A stretch of DNA of 64,000 nt, taken from Pseudidiomarina salinarum. Its GTDB lineage: Bacteria > Pseudomonadota > Gammaproteobacteria > Enterobacterales > Alteromonadaceae. Below, piece after piece: positions 26,962 through 36,285 of this stretch. Positions within the stretch are counted from its first letter, which is position 1; each line of letters starts with the position of its first letter. The translations under genes and the position numbers were made by a program. Location of the stretch: the NCBI RefSeq assembly GCF_000753715.1, contig NZ_JPER01000001.1, forward strand, positions 558,001 to 622,000. Direction: 5' to 3'. The notes under the pieces were generated by a model, which had not been told where the DNA came from, ran no database searches, and saw only the letters and a program-made list of their open reading frames with translations.

Positions 26962-28982
26962 TGCGCGTATTTGAAATAAAATCTGACTATCAGCCTGCCG
27001 GCGATCAGCCGCAGGCGATTGAGAAGCTGGTTGATAATCTGGAAGCCGGGCTGGCGCATCAGACCTTGCTGGGCGTAACGGGGTCAGGTAAGACCTTTAC
27101 CATGGCCAATGTGATCGAGAAAGTGCAACGGCCAACGCTGATCCTGGCTCATAATAAGACCCTTGCCGCGCAGCTCTACGGTGAGATGAAAGAATTCTTT
27201 CCGAATAACGCGGTGGAATACTTTGTTTCGTATTATGACTATTATCAGCCGGAAGCCTACGTTCCCACTACCGATACTTTCATTGAGAAAGACGCTTCCA
27301 TCAACGAACATATTGAACAGATGCGGCTGTCAGCCACCAAGGCGCTGCTGGAGCGGCGCGATGTGGTACTGGTTGCCTCGGTGTCCTGTATTTACGGTTT
27401 GGGCGATCCCGATGCCTATATGAGCATGATGCTGCATCTGCGCCGCGGCGATATTATTGATCAGCGGGATATTCTGCGGCGCTTAGCGCAACTGCAATAC
27501 AAGCGCAACGATGCAGCTTTTGAGCGTGCTACCTACCGGGTGCGCGGCGAGGTTATTGATATCTTTCCGGCTGAATCCGATGAACTGGCGGTACGGGTTG
27601 AGCTGTTTGATCAGGAGATTGACCGGATCAGTTTATTTGAACCGCTTACCGGGCAGGTTACTGAGGCGGACGTGGCGCGGGCGACGATTTACCCGAAGTC
27701 GCATTACGTGACACCGCGCGAGACCATCCTCAAAGCGATTGACCGCATTAAGGTTGAACTGAAGGATCGCAAAGAGCAGTTGCTGGCGGCGAATAAACTA
27801 ATCGAAGAGCAGCGCATCAGCCAGCGTACTCAGTTCGATATTGAAATGATGCTGGAGCTCGGTTATTGCTCGGGGATTGAGAATTACTCCCGCTATCTGT
27901 CAGGCCGCGCGCCGGGAGAGCCGCCGCCAACGCTGCTGGATTATCTGCCAGACGATGCGTTACTCATCATTGATGAGTCCCACGTTACTGTGTCGCAGAT
28001 CGGCGCTATGTATAAAGGGGACCGCTCGCGTAAGGAAAACCTGGTTAACTATGGCTTCCGGTTGCCATCAGCGCTGGATAACCGGCCGCTGAAGTTTGAC
28101 GAATTTGAAGCTATCGCACCGCAGACGATTTATGTTTCGGCTACGCCGGGCAAGTACGAACTGGAAAAATGCGCGGGTGATGTGGTTGAGCAGGTAGTGC
28201 GGCCAACCGGGCTCATTGATCCTGAGATTGAAATCCGGCCGGTGGCCACGCAGGTGGACGACCTGATGTCGGAAGTGAGGCTGCGGGCTGAGCGCAATGA
28301 GCGGGTGTTGGCGACTACGCTGACCAAGAAGATGGCCGAGGATTTAAGTGACTATCTTGACGAGCACGGCATACGGGTGCGCTATTTGCACTCGGATATT
28401 GATACGGTGGAGCGAATGGAGATCATCCGTGATCTGCGGTTGGGCGAATTCGACGTTCTGATCGGTATTAACCTGCTGCGGGAAGGTCTGGATATGCCGG
28501 AAGTCAGTCTGGTGGCTATTCTTGACGCCGACAAGGAAGGCTTCCTGCGCTCTGATCGTTCGTTGATTCAGACCATCGGACGGGCCGCGCGAAACCTCAA
28601 TGGCCGGGCCATTCTGTATGCGGATCGGATTACCGGTTCAATGCAACGGGCCATGGAAGAAACCAGCCGGCGCCGGGAAAAACAAGTTGCCCATAACAAG
28701 GCGATGGGGATTACTCCGGTTGGCATGAATAAACGCGTTACCGATGTGATGGATCTGGGCTCCGGGCGCCGTAGCAGCCGCAAGGACAAAGCGATCCAGC
28801 AAATCGCTGAACGTCAGCCCGGGTATGTGCCACCAGTGACTGATCCTAAAGTACTGATCCAACAGTTAGACAAAACCGAGAAAGCCATGTATCAGGCGGC
28901 AAAAGATCTTGAATTTGAACGCGCCGGGCAGCTACGTGACGAGGTTGGTAAACTGCGAGAACAGTTGAAGCGGCTTGGCTAA
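26961..28982 (+). CDS. uvrB: Excinuclease ABC subunit B
   Basis: The damage-verifying helicase-like subunit of nucleotide excision repair. The 673-residue length equals E. coli UvrB. It shows Walker [11 protein letters not shown], the beta-hairpin region [22 protein letters not shown], helicase motif [11 protein letters not shown] and the C-terminal UVR domain [20 protein letters not shown] that contacts UvrC. The ATG shares a base with the MATE stop. I saw no clear LexA box directly upstream. Confidence 0.97.
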   Translation: MRVFEIKSDYQPAGDQPQAIEKLVDNLEAGLAHQTLLGVTGSGKTFTMANVIEKVQRPTLILAHNKTLAAQLYGEMKEFFPNNAVEYFVSYYDYYQPEAYVPTTDTFIEKDASINEHIEQMRLSATKALLERRDVVLVASVSCIYGLGDPDAYMSMMLHLRRGDIIDQRDILRRLAQLQYKRNDAAFERATYRVRGEVIDIFPAESDELAVRVELFDQEIDRISLFEPLTGQVTEADVARATIYPKSHYVTPRETILKAIDRIKVELKDRKEQLLAANKLIEEQRISQRTQFDIEMMLELGYCSGIENYSRYLSGRAPGEPPPTLLDYLPDDALLIIDESHVTVSQIGAMYKGDRSRKENLVNYGFRLPSALDNRPLKFDEFEAIAPQTIYVSATPGKYELEKCAGDVVEQVVRPTGLIDPEIEIRPVATQVDDLMSEVRLRAERNERVLATTLTKKMAEDLSDYLDEHGIRVRYLHSDIDTVERMEIIRDLRLGEFDVLIGINLLREGLDMPEVSLVAILDADKEGFLRSDRSLIQTIGRAARNLNGRAILYADRITGSMQRAMEETSRRREKQVAHNKAMGITPVGMNKRVTDVMDLGSGRRSSRKDKAIQQIAERQPGYVPPVTDPKVLIQQLDKTEKAMYQAAKDLEFERAGQLRDEVGKLREQLKRLG

Positions 28983-28996
28983 CCAGGGTCTGAATT

Positions 28997-29464
28997 ATGC
29001 TGAAAGCAGGTGATGAGCGCTATCTTACCGGTGACGGGCAATTACGGACGCCGCTGGCACTGATATTTTTATTGCTGTTTTTTTTACGCGGCTATGTGGC
29101 CTGGGTGATTTCGCTGACCTTCAGTGACGATCGGGCGCGATTGCTGCAGTTTTTCTATACCAGTACCGAACAGTTCGGCCTGACGTTGCTGGTCGGACTG
29201 CCTGCGCTTTTCACCTTGGTGCTGCTGACACAGATTAAGGCCGAGATTCCACCCTGGGTGCAAGCGGGTGCGCGAATTGCGCCGCTGGCGTTATGGCTGA
29301 GCTGGGTTATCGATGGGGTATTGCTGATGAGCCTGATCAGTGCACGCTGGCCGGAATTTTCGGTGGTTAAAGCGGTATTGGTATTTGGCTGGCTGATAGC
29401 TTTATGGATTCTGCTATTTTCACGGCATCTGCGCCGCTTCTGGCAACTACTTAGCGAAGCATAG
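28997..29464 (+). CDS. Small membrane protein, probably DUF2919/YfeZ family
   Basis: A 155-residue inner-membrane protein with four hydrophobic spans (about 18-40, 60-80, 92-112 and 122-142). The opening YLTGDGQLRTPLALIFLLLF and the charged turn FSDDRARLL fit the DUF2919 (YfeZ-like) family as I remember it; the assignment is from general pattern only. No function is known. It begins 14 bp after uvrB and is followed by tRNA genes on the other strand. Confidence 0.6.
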   Translation: MLKAGDERYLTGDGQLRTPLALIFLLLFFLRGYVAWVISLTFSDDRARLLQFFYTSTEQFGLTLLVGLPALFTLVLLTQIKAEIPPWVQAGARIAPLALWLSWVIDGVLLMSLISARWPEFSVVKAVLVFGWLIALWILLFSRHLRRFWQLLSEA

Positions 29465-29477
29465 TAGTGAGGAATAG

Positions 29478-29553
29478 TGGTGGATGGTACTGGGCTCGAA
29501 CCAGTGACCCCCGCCTTGTAAGGGCGGTGCTCTCCCAGCTGAGCTAACCATCC
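29478..29553 (-). tRNA. tRNA-Val (TAC), copy 2
   Basis: A 76-nt tRNA with acceptor GGATGGT/ACCATCC, anticodon loop CTTACAA and encoded CCA. It differs from the copy 37 bp upstream only in the T-loop side (CGAGCCC against CGAACCC), so it is a recent duplicate with one change. Confidence 0.97.
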
Positions 29554-29590
29554 ATCAGGGAGTTCTTGTATTCATTTTCGAAGCGGCAGA

Positions 29591-29666
29591 TGGTGGATGG
29601 TACTGGGTTCGAACCAGTGACCCCCGCCTTGTAAGGGCGGTGCTCTCCCAGCTGAGCTAACCATCC
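29591..29666 (-). tRNA. tRNA-Val (TAC), copy 1
   Basis: A 76-nt tRNA with anticodon loop CTTACAA, T-arm GGTTCGAACCC and encoded CCA. It is promoter-proximal. E. coli also carries tRNA-Val(UAC) genes divergent from gltX, so this placement is conserved. Confidence 0.97.
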
Positions 29667-29690
29667 GTTTTCTCTGCGCTGCGGGGCGGT

Positions 29691-29718
29691 ATTATAGGGT
29701 GCTCCGCGATGCTGTCAA
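29691..29718 (-). promoter_or_regulatory. Promoter of the tRNA-Val pair
   Basis: Perfect TTGACA (29713-29718) and perfect TATAAT (29691-29696) on the minus strand with 16-base spacing. A GC-rich discriminator (ACCGCCCCGC) follows, as expected of a strong stringently controlled promoter. Confidence 0.9.
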
Positions 29719-29843
29719 CAGAAAATAGCAGAGATTTGACCTGACTGCTGGCTTTTTCACCATTTCTGCCTGATGCGCTAACCGCCGGTTATTGATAAAC
29801 TAGCTGGCAATCTAATCTGAATCATGCGGAGAGTTCAATTATT

Positions 29844-31250
29844 ATGACAGTGGTGACCCGATTTGCCCCCAGCCCGACCGGCTACCTTCATGTAGGCGGA
29901 GCCCGTACTGCTTTATATTCCTGGCTGGTTGCCAAAGCGCAGGGCGGAAAATTTGTTCTGCGTATTGAAGACACCGATGTCGAGCGTTCAACTCAGGCGG
30001 CAATCGACGCCATTCTGGAAGGGATGGAATGGCTGGGATTAAACTGGGATGAAGGTCCCTATTATCAGACCCAGCGTTTTTCCCGTTATAACGAATACAT
30101 TGAACAGTTGCTGGCCGAAGGCAAAGCCTATAAATGCTATTGCTCGGTTGAACGGCTGGAAAAAATGCGCGAAGCACAGATGGAGCGGGGCGAGAAGCCG
30201 CGCTATGACGGCTGTTGCCGCGATAAAGAAAATCTGTCCGGCGATAAATTTGTAGTGCGTTTTCGTAATCCACAAACCGGCAGCGTGAAGTTTAACGACC
30301 ACATTCGCGGGCCTATTGAATTCGCCAACGACCAGCTGGACGATCTGATCATTAAGCGTACCGATGGCACGCCAACTTATAACTTCTGCGTGGTTATTGA
30401 TGACTGGGAAATGAACATTACCCATGTGATTCGTGGCGAAGACCATATTAATAATACGCCGCGTCAGATTAATATTCTGCAGGCGCTGGGTGCGCCAGTA
30501 CCCGAATACGCGCATGTGTCGATGATCCTCGGTGATGACGGCAAAAAGCTGTCTAAACGCCACGGCGCCGTGGGCGTGATGCAGTACCGTGACGACGGTT
30601 ATCTGCCGCAGGCGGTGCTGAACTACCTGGTGCGGTTAGGCTGGTCCCACGGCGATCAGGAAATTTTCAGTCTGGATGAAATGATTAAATTCTTCAGTCT
30701 GGACGACGTCAATAAAGCAGCATCCGCGTTTAATACGGAAAAACTGAACTGGCTGAACCAACATTACATGAAGTCGTTGCCGGCAACGGAAGTGGCGATG
30801 TACCTGCGCTGGCATTTTGAGCAGCAAGGTATTGAGCTGGGCGATGGACCGTCACTGGAACAGGTTATTAACCTGCAGGCTGACCGGGTTAAAACGCTAA
30901 AAGAAATGGCTGCAATCAGCCGCTATTTTTATGAAGAGTTTGCCGACTTTGATGAAGCGGCCGCCAAGAAGCACTTACGGCCGGTAGCGAAAGCACCATT
31001 GCAGAAAGTACGGCAACGACTGGCTGATCTGTCCACCTGGAACGCTGAAACTATCCATAAAGAGATTCAGCAGGCCGCTGATGATCTGGAGGTGGGTATG
31101 GGCAAAGTCGGAATGCCGCTGCGGGTAGCCGTTACCGGTGGTGGCAATTCGCCGTCGCTGGATGTCACCCTGGAACTTATCCCGCAACTAACCGTGCTGC
31201 AACGCATTGACCGTGGTATCGCTTTTATTGAAGCGCGCGAGCAGGAGTAA
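29844..31250 (+). CDS. gltX: Glutamyl-tRNA synthetase
   Basis: Class I aminoacyl-tRNA synthetase charging tRNA-Glu, 468 residues. The HIGH-type motif is in [16 protein letters not shown] (about 10-25), KLSKRHGAV (about 237) is the KMSKS equivalent, and the SerCys-rich region with [11 protein letters not shown] and CCRD resembles the zinc-binding part of E. coli GluRS. It is divergent from tRNA-Val genes, and three tRNA-Glu genes lie about 1 kb downstream. Confidence 0.97.
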   Translation: MTVVTRFAPSPTGYLHVGGARTALYSWLVAKAQGGKFVLRIEDTDVERSTQAAIDAILEGMEWLGLNWDEGPYYQTQRFSRYNEYIEQLLAEGKAYKCYCSVERLEKMREAQMERGEKPRYDGCCRDKENLSGDKFVVRFRNPQTGSVKFNDHIRGPIEFANDQLDDLIIKRTDGTPTYNFCVVIDDWEMNITHVIRGEDHINNTPRQINILQALGAPVPEYAHVSMILGDDGKKLSKRHGAVGVMQYRDDGYLPQAVLNYLVRLGWSHGDQEIFSLDEMIKFFSLDDVNKAASAFNTEKLNWLNQHYMKSLPATEVAMYLRWHFEQQGIELGDGPSLEQVINLQADRVKTLKEMAAISRYFYEEFADFDEAAAKKHLRPVAKAPLQKVRQRLADLSTWNAETIHKEIQQAADDLEVGMGKVGMPLRVAVTGGGNSPSLDVTLELIPQLTVLQRIDRGIAFIEAREQE

Positions 31251-31255
31251 GGCTG

Positions 31256-31885
31256 TTGCCAAAAATACGCAAGCTACTGGAGAGTAATAAAGGCTGGGCG
31301 CAACGTCAGATCGACCTGGATCCTGAGTACTTTAAGAAGTTAGTAGCGCAGCAGAGCCCTGAGTTTCTCTGGATTGGCTGCTCTGATAGCCGGGTCCCCG
31401 CCAATCAGGTGGTCGATATGGAGCCGGGCGAATTGTTCGTGCACCGCAATGTGGCTAACCAGGTTATCCAGACTGATTTCAACTGTCTGTCGGTGGTGCA
31501 GTACGCGGTCGATAGCCTGAAGGTGAAGCATATTCTGGTGGTCGGGCATTATGGCTGTGGTGGTGTACGAGCTGCCACCGAAAGCTGTAGCCATGGCCTG
31601 GTAGATCACTGGTTGTTTCCGATAAAGGATATTTACCGTGAACACCGGGCTGAACTGGAGGCGCTGGATTCCGAGCAAGCGCTGAACCGGCTATGTGAGC
31701 TGAATGTGATTGAACAGGTCGGCAACCTGGCCAAGACCACCATCGTCCAGGCGGCCTGGGATCGGGGGCAGGAGCTGACCATCCATGGCTGGGTTTATAG
31801 CCTGGAAGACGGCATTGTGCGAAATATGAATGTGTCGGTTTCCAGTCGTGAAGCGCTGGAAGCCATCTATCATTTTGGCGATTAG
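31256..31885 (+). CDS. can: Beta-class carbonic anhydrase
   Basis: Zinc enzyme interconverting CO2 and bicarbonate, 209 residues. Zinc ligands and the catalytic dyad appear in WIGCSDSRVPANQ (about Cys 39, Asp 41) and GHYGCGGV (His and Cys about 95-98). The start is TTG at 31256, with GGAG overlapping the gltX stop; only 5 bp separate the genes, so they are likely cotranscribed. E. coli Can is the closest well-known relative. Confidence 0.94.
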   Translation: MPKIRKLLESNKGWAQRQIDLDPEYFKKLVAQQSPEFLWIGCSDSRVPANQVVDMEPGELFVHRNVANQVIQTDFNCLSVVQYAVDSLKVKHILVVGHYGCGGVRAATESCSHGLVDHWLFPIKDIYREHRAELEALDSEQALNRLCELNVIEQVGNLAKTTIVQAAWDRGQELTIHGWVYSLEDGIVRNMNVSVSSREALEAIYHFGD

Positions 31886-31982
31886 CAACATCCGATTTTA
31901 GGCTGAGCCGGCCGGCGGCTGCGTAGCAAATAGCCAGTTTGGTGAAAAAACTCGCAAACGGTTGGCTTTAGCCAAAAAAAGG

Positions 31983-32012
31983 TTGACGGCGGTGCGAGGA
32001 TTACCATAGAAT
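31983..32012 (+). promoter_or_regulatory. Promoter of the tRNA-Ala/tRNA-Glu cluster
   Basis: TTGACG (31983-31988) and TAGAAT (32007-32012) are 18 bases apart and followed by a GC-rich discriminator (TCGCCCCGC). It stands about 40 bases before the tRNA-Ala gene. Confidence 0.7.
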
Positions 32013-32052
32013 TCGCCCCGCTGTCAGGGTACTGAAGCAGCTCACAGGACGT

Positions 32053-32128
<76 letters not shown>

Positions 32129-32173
32129 AACTGCTTCCTTAGTAAGGTACCGTGACACAATTTGTTCTGCAGC

Positions 32174-32249
32174 GTCCCCTTCGTCTAGAGGCCTAGGACA
32201 TCGCCCTTTCACGGCGGTAACAGGGGTTCGAATCCCCTAGGGGACGCCA
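32174..32249 (+). tRNA. tRNA-Glu (TTC), copy 1
   Basis: A 76-nt tRNA starting GTCCCCTTCGTCTAGAGG, with anticodon loop CTTTCAC, T-arm GGTTCGAATCC and encoded CCA. It is identical to the two copies that follow. Confidence 0.97.
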
Positions 32250-32283
32250 AACAGAACAGCTGATTGATTTGAATGTATAATGC

Positions 32284-32359
32284 GTCCCCTTCGTCTAGAG
32301 GCCTAGGACATCGCCCTTTCACGGCGGTAACAGGGGTTCGAATCCCCTAGGGGACGCCA
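32284..32359 (+). tRNA. tRNA-Glu (TTC), copy 2
   Basis: Identical over all 76 nt to copies 1 and 3. A TATAAT-like string lies just upstream (32271-32276), but it probably only sits in the spacer of one long precursor. Confidence 0.97.
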
Positions 32360-32392
32360 CACTTAAAGCCAGCCAAACTATCAAGCATCCGG

Positions 32393-32468
32393 GTCCCCTT
32401 CGTCTAGAGGCCTAGGACATCGCCCTTTCACGGCGGTAACAGGGGTTCGAATCCCCTAGGGGACGCCA
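32393..32468 (+). tRNA. tRNA-Glu (TTC), copy 3
   Basis: Identical to the other two copies over 76 nt, CCA encoded. Only 4 bp separate its end from the stop codon of the convergent tesA gene, leaving no room for a terminator between them. Confidence 0.97.
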
Positions 32469-32472
32469 CGCT

Positions 32473-33093
32473 TTACTGACCTGCCAGTTCCAGCAGGAAT
32501 GGTTCCATAATAGTTGCTATCTGATCCTGAGCCTGGCGGTTCGGGTGAATTCCGTCATTCTGCATTAAACCTTCGTCTTCGATAATCTGTTCCATAAAAA
32601 ACGGCACCAGTGGCACGTCTTTCGCTTCCGCCACAGTCGGAAAAATATTCGCGAATAATGCACTGTAGCGGGCACCATAATTAGGTGGTATGCGGATCTG
32701 ACTTAATGCTACCGTAGCCCCATGCTGCTGTAACTGGTCGATGATTTTTAGCAGGTTAGCCTGAATACTTGCAGGGGTGAAGCCGCGCAAGCCATCATTA
32801 CCGCCGAGCTCAACAAAAACTGCGTCGGGCTGATGCCGTTCAATCACGCCATTCAGCCGGTTCAGCGCGCCCTGCGTGGTATCACCGCTGATGCTGGCGT
32901 TGATAAGGGTTATTTCCGGATATTGTTGCTGCCAGCGATCCTGTAAAATACCCACCCAGGATTCGCTCTGCGCCATACCGTAACCGGCGCTCAGGCTATC
33001 GCCCAGAACCACGAGTGAGACATTTGCCGAAACTGGACGTATACAGACCAATAATGCGACGATAAATCCAAATTTAATAAGGAAGTTTTTCAT
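32473..33093 (-). CDS. tesA: Multifunctional acyl-CoA thioesterase I / lysophospholipase L1
   Basis: A periplasmic SGNH/GDSL hydrolase that cleaves acyl-CoA, acyl-ACP and lysophospholipids. The 206-residue precursor has a signal peptide (to PVSA, about 23), the GDSLSAGYG nucleophile block (Ser about 33), GGND (about 97) and the C-terminal DGIHPN with catalytic Asp and His. It is divergent from ybbA as in E. coli; the two start codons are separated by only 2 bp. Confidence 0.95.
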   Translation of the reverse strand: MKNFLIKFGFIVALLVCIRPVSANVSLVVLGDSLSAGYGMAQSESWVGILQDRWQQQYPEITLINASISGDTTQGALNRLNGVIERHQPDAVFVELGGNDGLRGFTPASIQANLLKIIDQLQQHGATVALSQIRIPPNYGARYSALFANIFPTVAEAKDVPLVPFFMEQIIEDEGLMQNDGIHPNRQAQDQIATIMEPFLLELAGQ

Positions 33094-33095
33094 AA

Positions 33096-33776
33096 ATGCT
33101 TATTCAGACCACTCAGTTAGAAAAAAAAGTTCAGACCAGCTCGGGTATTCTACACATATTGCAGCGGATTGACCTGCAGATTACTGCCGGCGAAACCGTA
33201 GCCATTGTTGGCGCTTCAGGTTCTGGCAAGTCCACCTTGCTGTCGCTGCTGGCGGGATTAGACCTCGCCAGTGCCGGAGATGTTCTTATAGATAACGTAA
33301 AATTGAGCAATTTGGATGAGGAACAGCGGGCAAAATTACGGGCCGACAAAATAGGCTTTATTTTTCAGTCGTTTCTGTTGATTCCCAGCCTTACCGCGCT
33401 GGAGAATGTCATGTTGCCGGCGGAACTGGCCGGTAACCGCAAAGCCGAGCAGCAGGCGCGCACCTTATTACAGGACGTGGGCCTGGGCGAACGCCTGACT
33501 CACTATCCCAATCAGCTGTCCGGTGGCGAGCAACAGCGGGTTGCTATTGCCCGGGCTTTTGTCGGTACGCCGAAGATCCTGTTTGCCGATGAGCCAACCG
33601 GCAATCTCGATGCCACTACCGGTCATACGATCGAAGATCTGTTGTTTGAGATGAATGAGTCATCGGGTACCACGCTGGTGATGGTGACGCACAATGAACA
33701 ACTGGCTGATCGTTGCCAGCGAATATTTAAGATGGACGCCGGTTCGCTGACAGAGGTGCAAAAGGATGTGGCATAA
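33096..33776 (+). CDS. ybbA: ABC transporter ATP-binding protein YbbA
   Basis: The ATPase of a MacB/LolD-type transporter that works with YbbP; a role in export or release of envelope components is inferred only. The 226-residue protein has Walker [10 protein letters not shown] (about 40), signature LSGGEQQR (about 140) and Walker [20 protein letters not shown] lies before the ATG, inside the tesA coding region. It overlaps ybbP by 11 bp. Confidence 0.94.
   Translation: MLIQTTQLEKKVQTSSGILHILQRIDLQITAGETVAIVGASGSGKSTLLSLLAGLDLASAGDVLIDNVKLSNLDEEQRAKLRADKIGFIFQSFLLIPSLTALENVMLPAELAGNRKAEQQARTLLQDVGLGERLTHYPNQLSGGEQQRVAIARAFVGTPKILFADEPTGNLDATTGHTIEDLLFEMNESSGTTLVMVTHNEQLADRCQRIFKMDAGSLTEVQKDVA
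33125..33141 (-). promoter_or_regulatory. FadR-like sequence upstream of tesA, inside ybbA
   Basis: On the minus strand AGCTGGTCTGAACTTTT matches the E. coli FadR consensus AGCTGGTCCGAYNTGTT at 13-14 of 17 positions, including all eight of AGCTGGTC. It lies 32-48 bp before the tesA start, where a tesA promoter must be because ybbA begins 2 bp away. It also codes for ybbA residues 11-15, so codon constraint may explain it. Confidence 0.4.
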
Positions 33777-36285
33777 AATTTCCTGGCGTTTACTGCGGCA
33801 GGAACTGAAACGCGGTGAACTGACTATCATGGCGGCCGCCATCGTCTTGTCGGTGACAGCGGTACTGTCATTATCGATCTTTACCGAACGGCTACAGTCG
33901 GGGCTGATGGAACGCAGCGCTGAGTTTCTGGCCGCTGATCGGGTGCTGAGTTCGCGTCGCACTGTTGATGAGGCCTGGCTGGAAAAGGCGCATGAACTCA
34001 ATCTGAACACGGCCCGGCGGGTGGTATTCAATTCAATGGCTTTTGCCGGCGATGAGCTGGCGCTGGTCGACATCAAAGCGGTGAGCAGCGGCTACCCCCT
34101 GCGCGGTGATCTGAAAACCGCTGACCAGCCTTATGCTGAGGATCAGGTTACGGAAGGGCTGCCCGAATCCGGCGAGGCCTGGGTGGCTTCGGCGCTGTTT
34201 CAGGAACTGAACCTGAAAGTTGGCGACACCATTGATATAGGTAACAGTAATTTTCTGGTGACCCGCGTACTGACCTATGAGCCCGATGTGGGTTTCTCGG
34301 TATTTACCGACAGCCCGAATGTTCTCATTCGCTATGCTGATCTCGATGACACGGGGCTGATTCAGCCGGGTTCACGGGTTCGCTACCATGTGTTGTATGC
34401 GGGTGCGGAAGAGCAACTGAGTGAGTATGAGAGCTGGTTGCAGCCGCAGCTTAACGAGGATACCCATAACTGGCGCAGTATTGCTGATGGTGATGCACCA
34501 CTGGCGCGTAGCTTACGCCGGGCTGAACGTTTTATGATGCTCGCCAGCCTGCTGGGTGTGGTACTGGCGGCGACCGCGGTGGCTGTTGCCGCGCAGCGGT
34601 ATTGCCAGCGTAATTATGATGTGGTCGCTATCTTTAAGACGCTGGGAGCCGGCAAACGTCAGATCCAACGCATTTTTATTCTGCATCTGTTATTGCTCAC
34701 GGTGATCAGTATCGCGATAGGGTTACTGCTGGGATGGTTCATTCAGGCGCAGGTGGTGAACCTGGTCGCCGAGCGGCTGGGCGCCACATTACCGCAAGCC
34801 GGGTTAACCCCTTATCTGCTGGCCAGTGCCACCGGCTTTATCAGTGCTGTGATGTTTACGCTTTATCCGCTGTTGCGGTTAGTAGCCATTCCGCCACTGC
34901 GGGTGCTTAACCGTGAACTGACAGCAGCAAACCGGCTGCGCTGGCTGCACTGGGTAGCCTGCGGCGGTACCATTTATGTGCTGTTATTGATTTACAGCCA
35001 GCAATGGCTGTTATCCACTGCATTGTTTGCCGGTGGTGCGCTGGCAGCGGCGTTATTACTGGTTATTGGCCGGTTGTTTATTGGTGCCAGCCGCCGCGCT
35101 GGTATGCAGGCCGGCAGCGCCTGGCGGCTTGCTATGGCAGGACTGCAGCGCCGCGCGCAGGCGAACAGCGTACAAATGTTGAGCTTTTCAACAGCCATCA
35201 TGCTGTTACTGCTGGTGCTGGCATTACGCAGCGAGCTGCTGGAAGACTGGCAGCGGCAACTACCTGACGATGCCCCTAATTACTTTGTAGTCAACGTGGC
35301 CGAAGACGATGTCCAGCGGCTGGAGCAACGGCTGGCGGAACGTGATATCAAAGCCAACGATATGTATCCGGTGGTACCGGGCCGTATGACCGCAGTCAAC
35401 GGCGTACAGGTGGTTGACGAAGTCAGCAAAGAAAGCAAAGAAGACGAGGGTACCGATACCAAGTCGGATGAAGTCCGTGAAGGCTTTGGCCGCGAACTGG
35501 CGCTGACCTGGCGCGATGAGCTGCCACCAAACAATAAAATTCTTGCCGGCGAATGGTGGGGTGATAATCCTGCGCCTCAGGTTTCGGTCGAACAGGGGGT
35601 AGCTGAGCGCATGCGCCTGGAAATCGGCGATGTACTGCAGTTCAACATCGGCGGTAACGAATTTGAGGTGCCGGTAACCAGTATCCGCGAAGTCAACTGG
35701 GCCAGTATTCAGCCCAATTTCTTTATGATCTTTAATACCGCCACCCTGCAGGATTTTCCGGCGACTTATATCTCCAGTTTTACGCTGGAGCCGGAGCGCA
35801 AAAGTGAGCTCTATGACCTCTTTAAGCCGTTCCCGCAGGTTAGTCTGATTGATCTGGATGCGCTGACCGATCAGCTCCGGGAAGTGATCAGCCAGGTGAG
35901 TCTGGCAATCGGCTTTGTGCTGATACTGGTGTTAATTGCCGGGGTACTGGTGTTACTGGCGCAGGTACAGGCCTCGATGGAAGAACGCCAGCAGGAATTG
36001 GTTATATTAAGAACCTTAGGTGCGCCGGCGAAGCTGCTCAGTCGCAGTGTGACCTATGAGTTCCTGATATTGGGGGCCATCAGCGGACTGATTGCGACGC
36101 TGGCGATGGAGTTGGCGCTGTGGATACTGCAAACGCAGGTGTTCGAGATGGACGCGTCGTTACACTGGCGCTTCTGGCTGGTAGGGCCGCTGGCCGGCGC
36201 GCTGGTGGTCGGTATTATGGGCCGGCTGGCTTGTGGGCGGCTGGTACGGCGTAATACCGCGCAACTGATACGTACTTTAGGTTAG
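33766..36285 (+). CDS. ybbP: FtsX-like ABC permease YbbP
   Basis: The membrane partner of YbbA: an 839-residue permease with an N-terminal membrane helix, large periplasmic domain, a first FtsX block (about 250-430, ending near PPLRVLNREL) and a second FtsX block at the C-terminus (about 705-830, with LVILRTLGAPAKLLSRSVTYEF). Ten or so membrane spans are visible. The second periplasmic part carries an acidic low-complexity insert, KESKEDEGTDTKSDE (about 560). It converges on the next gene with a 4-bp overlap of stop codons. Confidence 0.92.
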   Translation: MWHKISWRLLRQELKRGELTIMAAAIVLSVTAVLSLSIFTERLQSGLMERSAEFLAADRVLSSRRTVDEAWLEKAHELNLNTARRVVFNSMAFAGDELALVDIKAVSSGYPLRGDLKTADQPYAEDQVTEGLPESGEAWVASALFQELNLKVGDTIDIGNSNFLVTRVLTYEPDVGFSVFTDSPNVLIRYADLDDTGLIQPGSRVRYHVLYAGAEEQLSEYESWLQPQLNEDTHNWRSIADGDAPLARSLRRAERFMMLASLLGVVLAATAVAVAAQRYCQRNYDVVAIFKTLGAGKRQIQRIFILHLLLLTVISIAIGLLLGWFIQAQVVNLVAERLGATLPQAGLTPYLLASATGFISAVMFTLYPLLRLVAIPPLRVLNRELTAANRLRWLHWVACGGTIYVLLLIYSQQWLLSTALFAGGALAAALLLVIGRLFIGASRRAGMQAGSAWRLAMAGLQRRAQANSVQMLSFSTAIMLLLLVLALRSELLEDWQRQLPDDAPNYFVVNVAEDDVQRLEQRLAERDIKANDMYPVVPGRMTAVNGVQVVDEVSKESKEDEGTDTKSDEVREGFGRELALTWRDELPPNNKILAGEWWGDNPAPQVSVEQGVAERMRLEIGDVLQFNIGGNEFEVPVTSIREVNWASIQPNFFMIFNTATLQDFPATYISSFTLEPERKSELYDLFKPFPQVSLIDLDALTDQLREVISQVSLAIGFVLILVLIAGVLVLLAQVQASMEERQQELVILRTLGAPAKLLSRSVTYEFLILGAISGLIATLAMELALWILQTQVFEMDASLHWRFWLVGPLAGALVVGIMGRLACGRLVRRNTAQLIRTLG

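Noticed and set aside
31961-31978. Possible terminator after can (TTGGCT/AGCCAA hairpin)
   Set aside because: The homopolymer beside the stem is A on the plus strand, so the T-run would come before the stem on the minus strand. It does not fit an intrinsic terminator in either direction.
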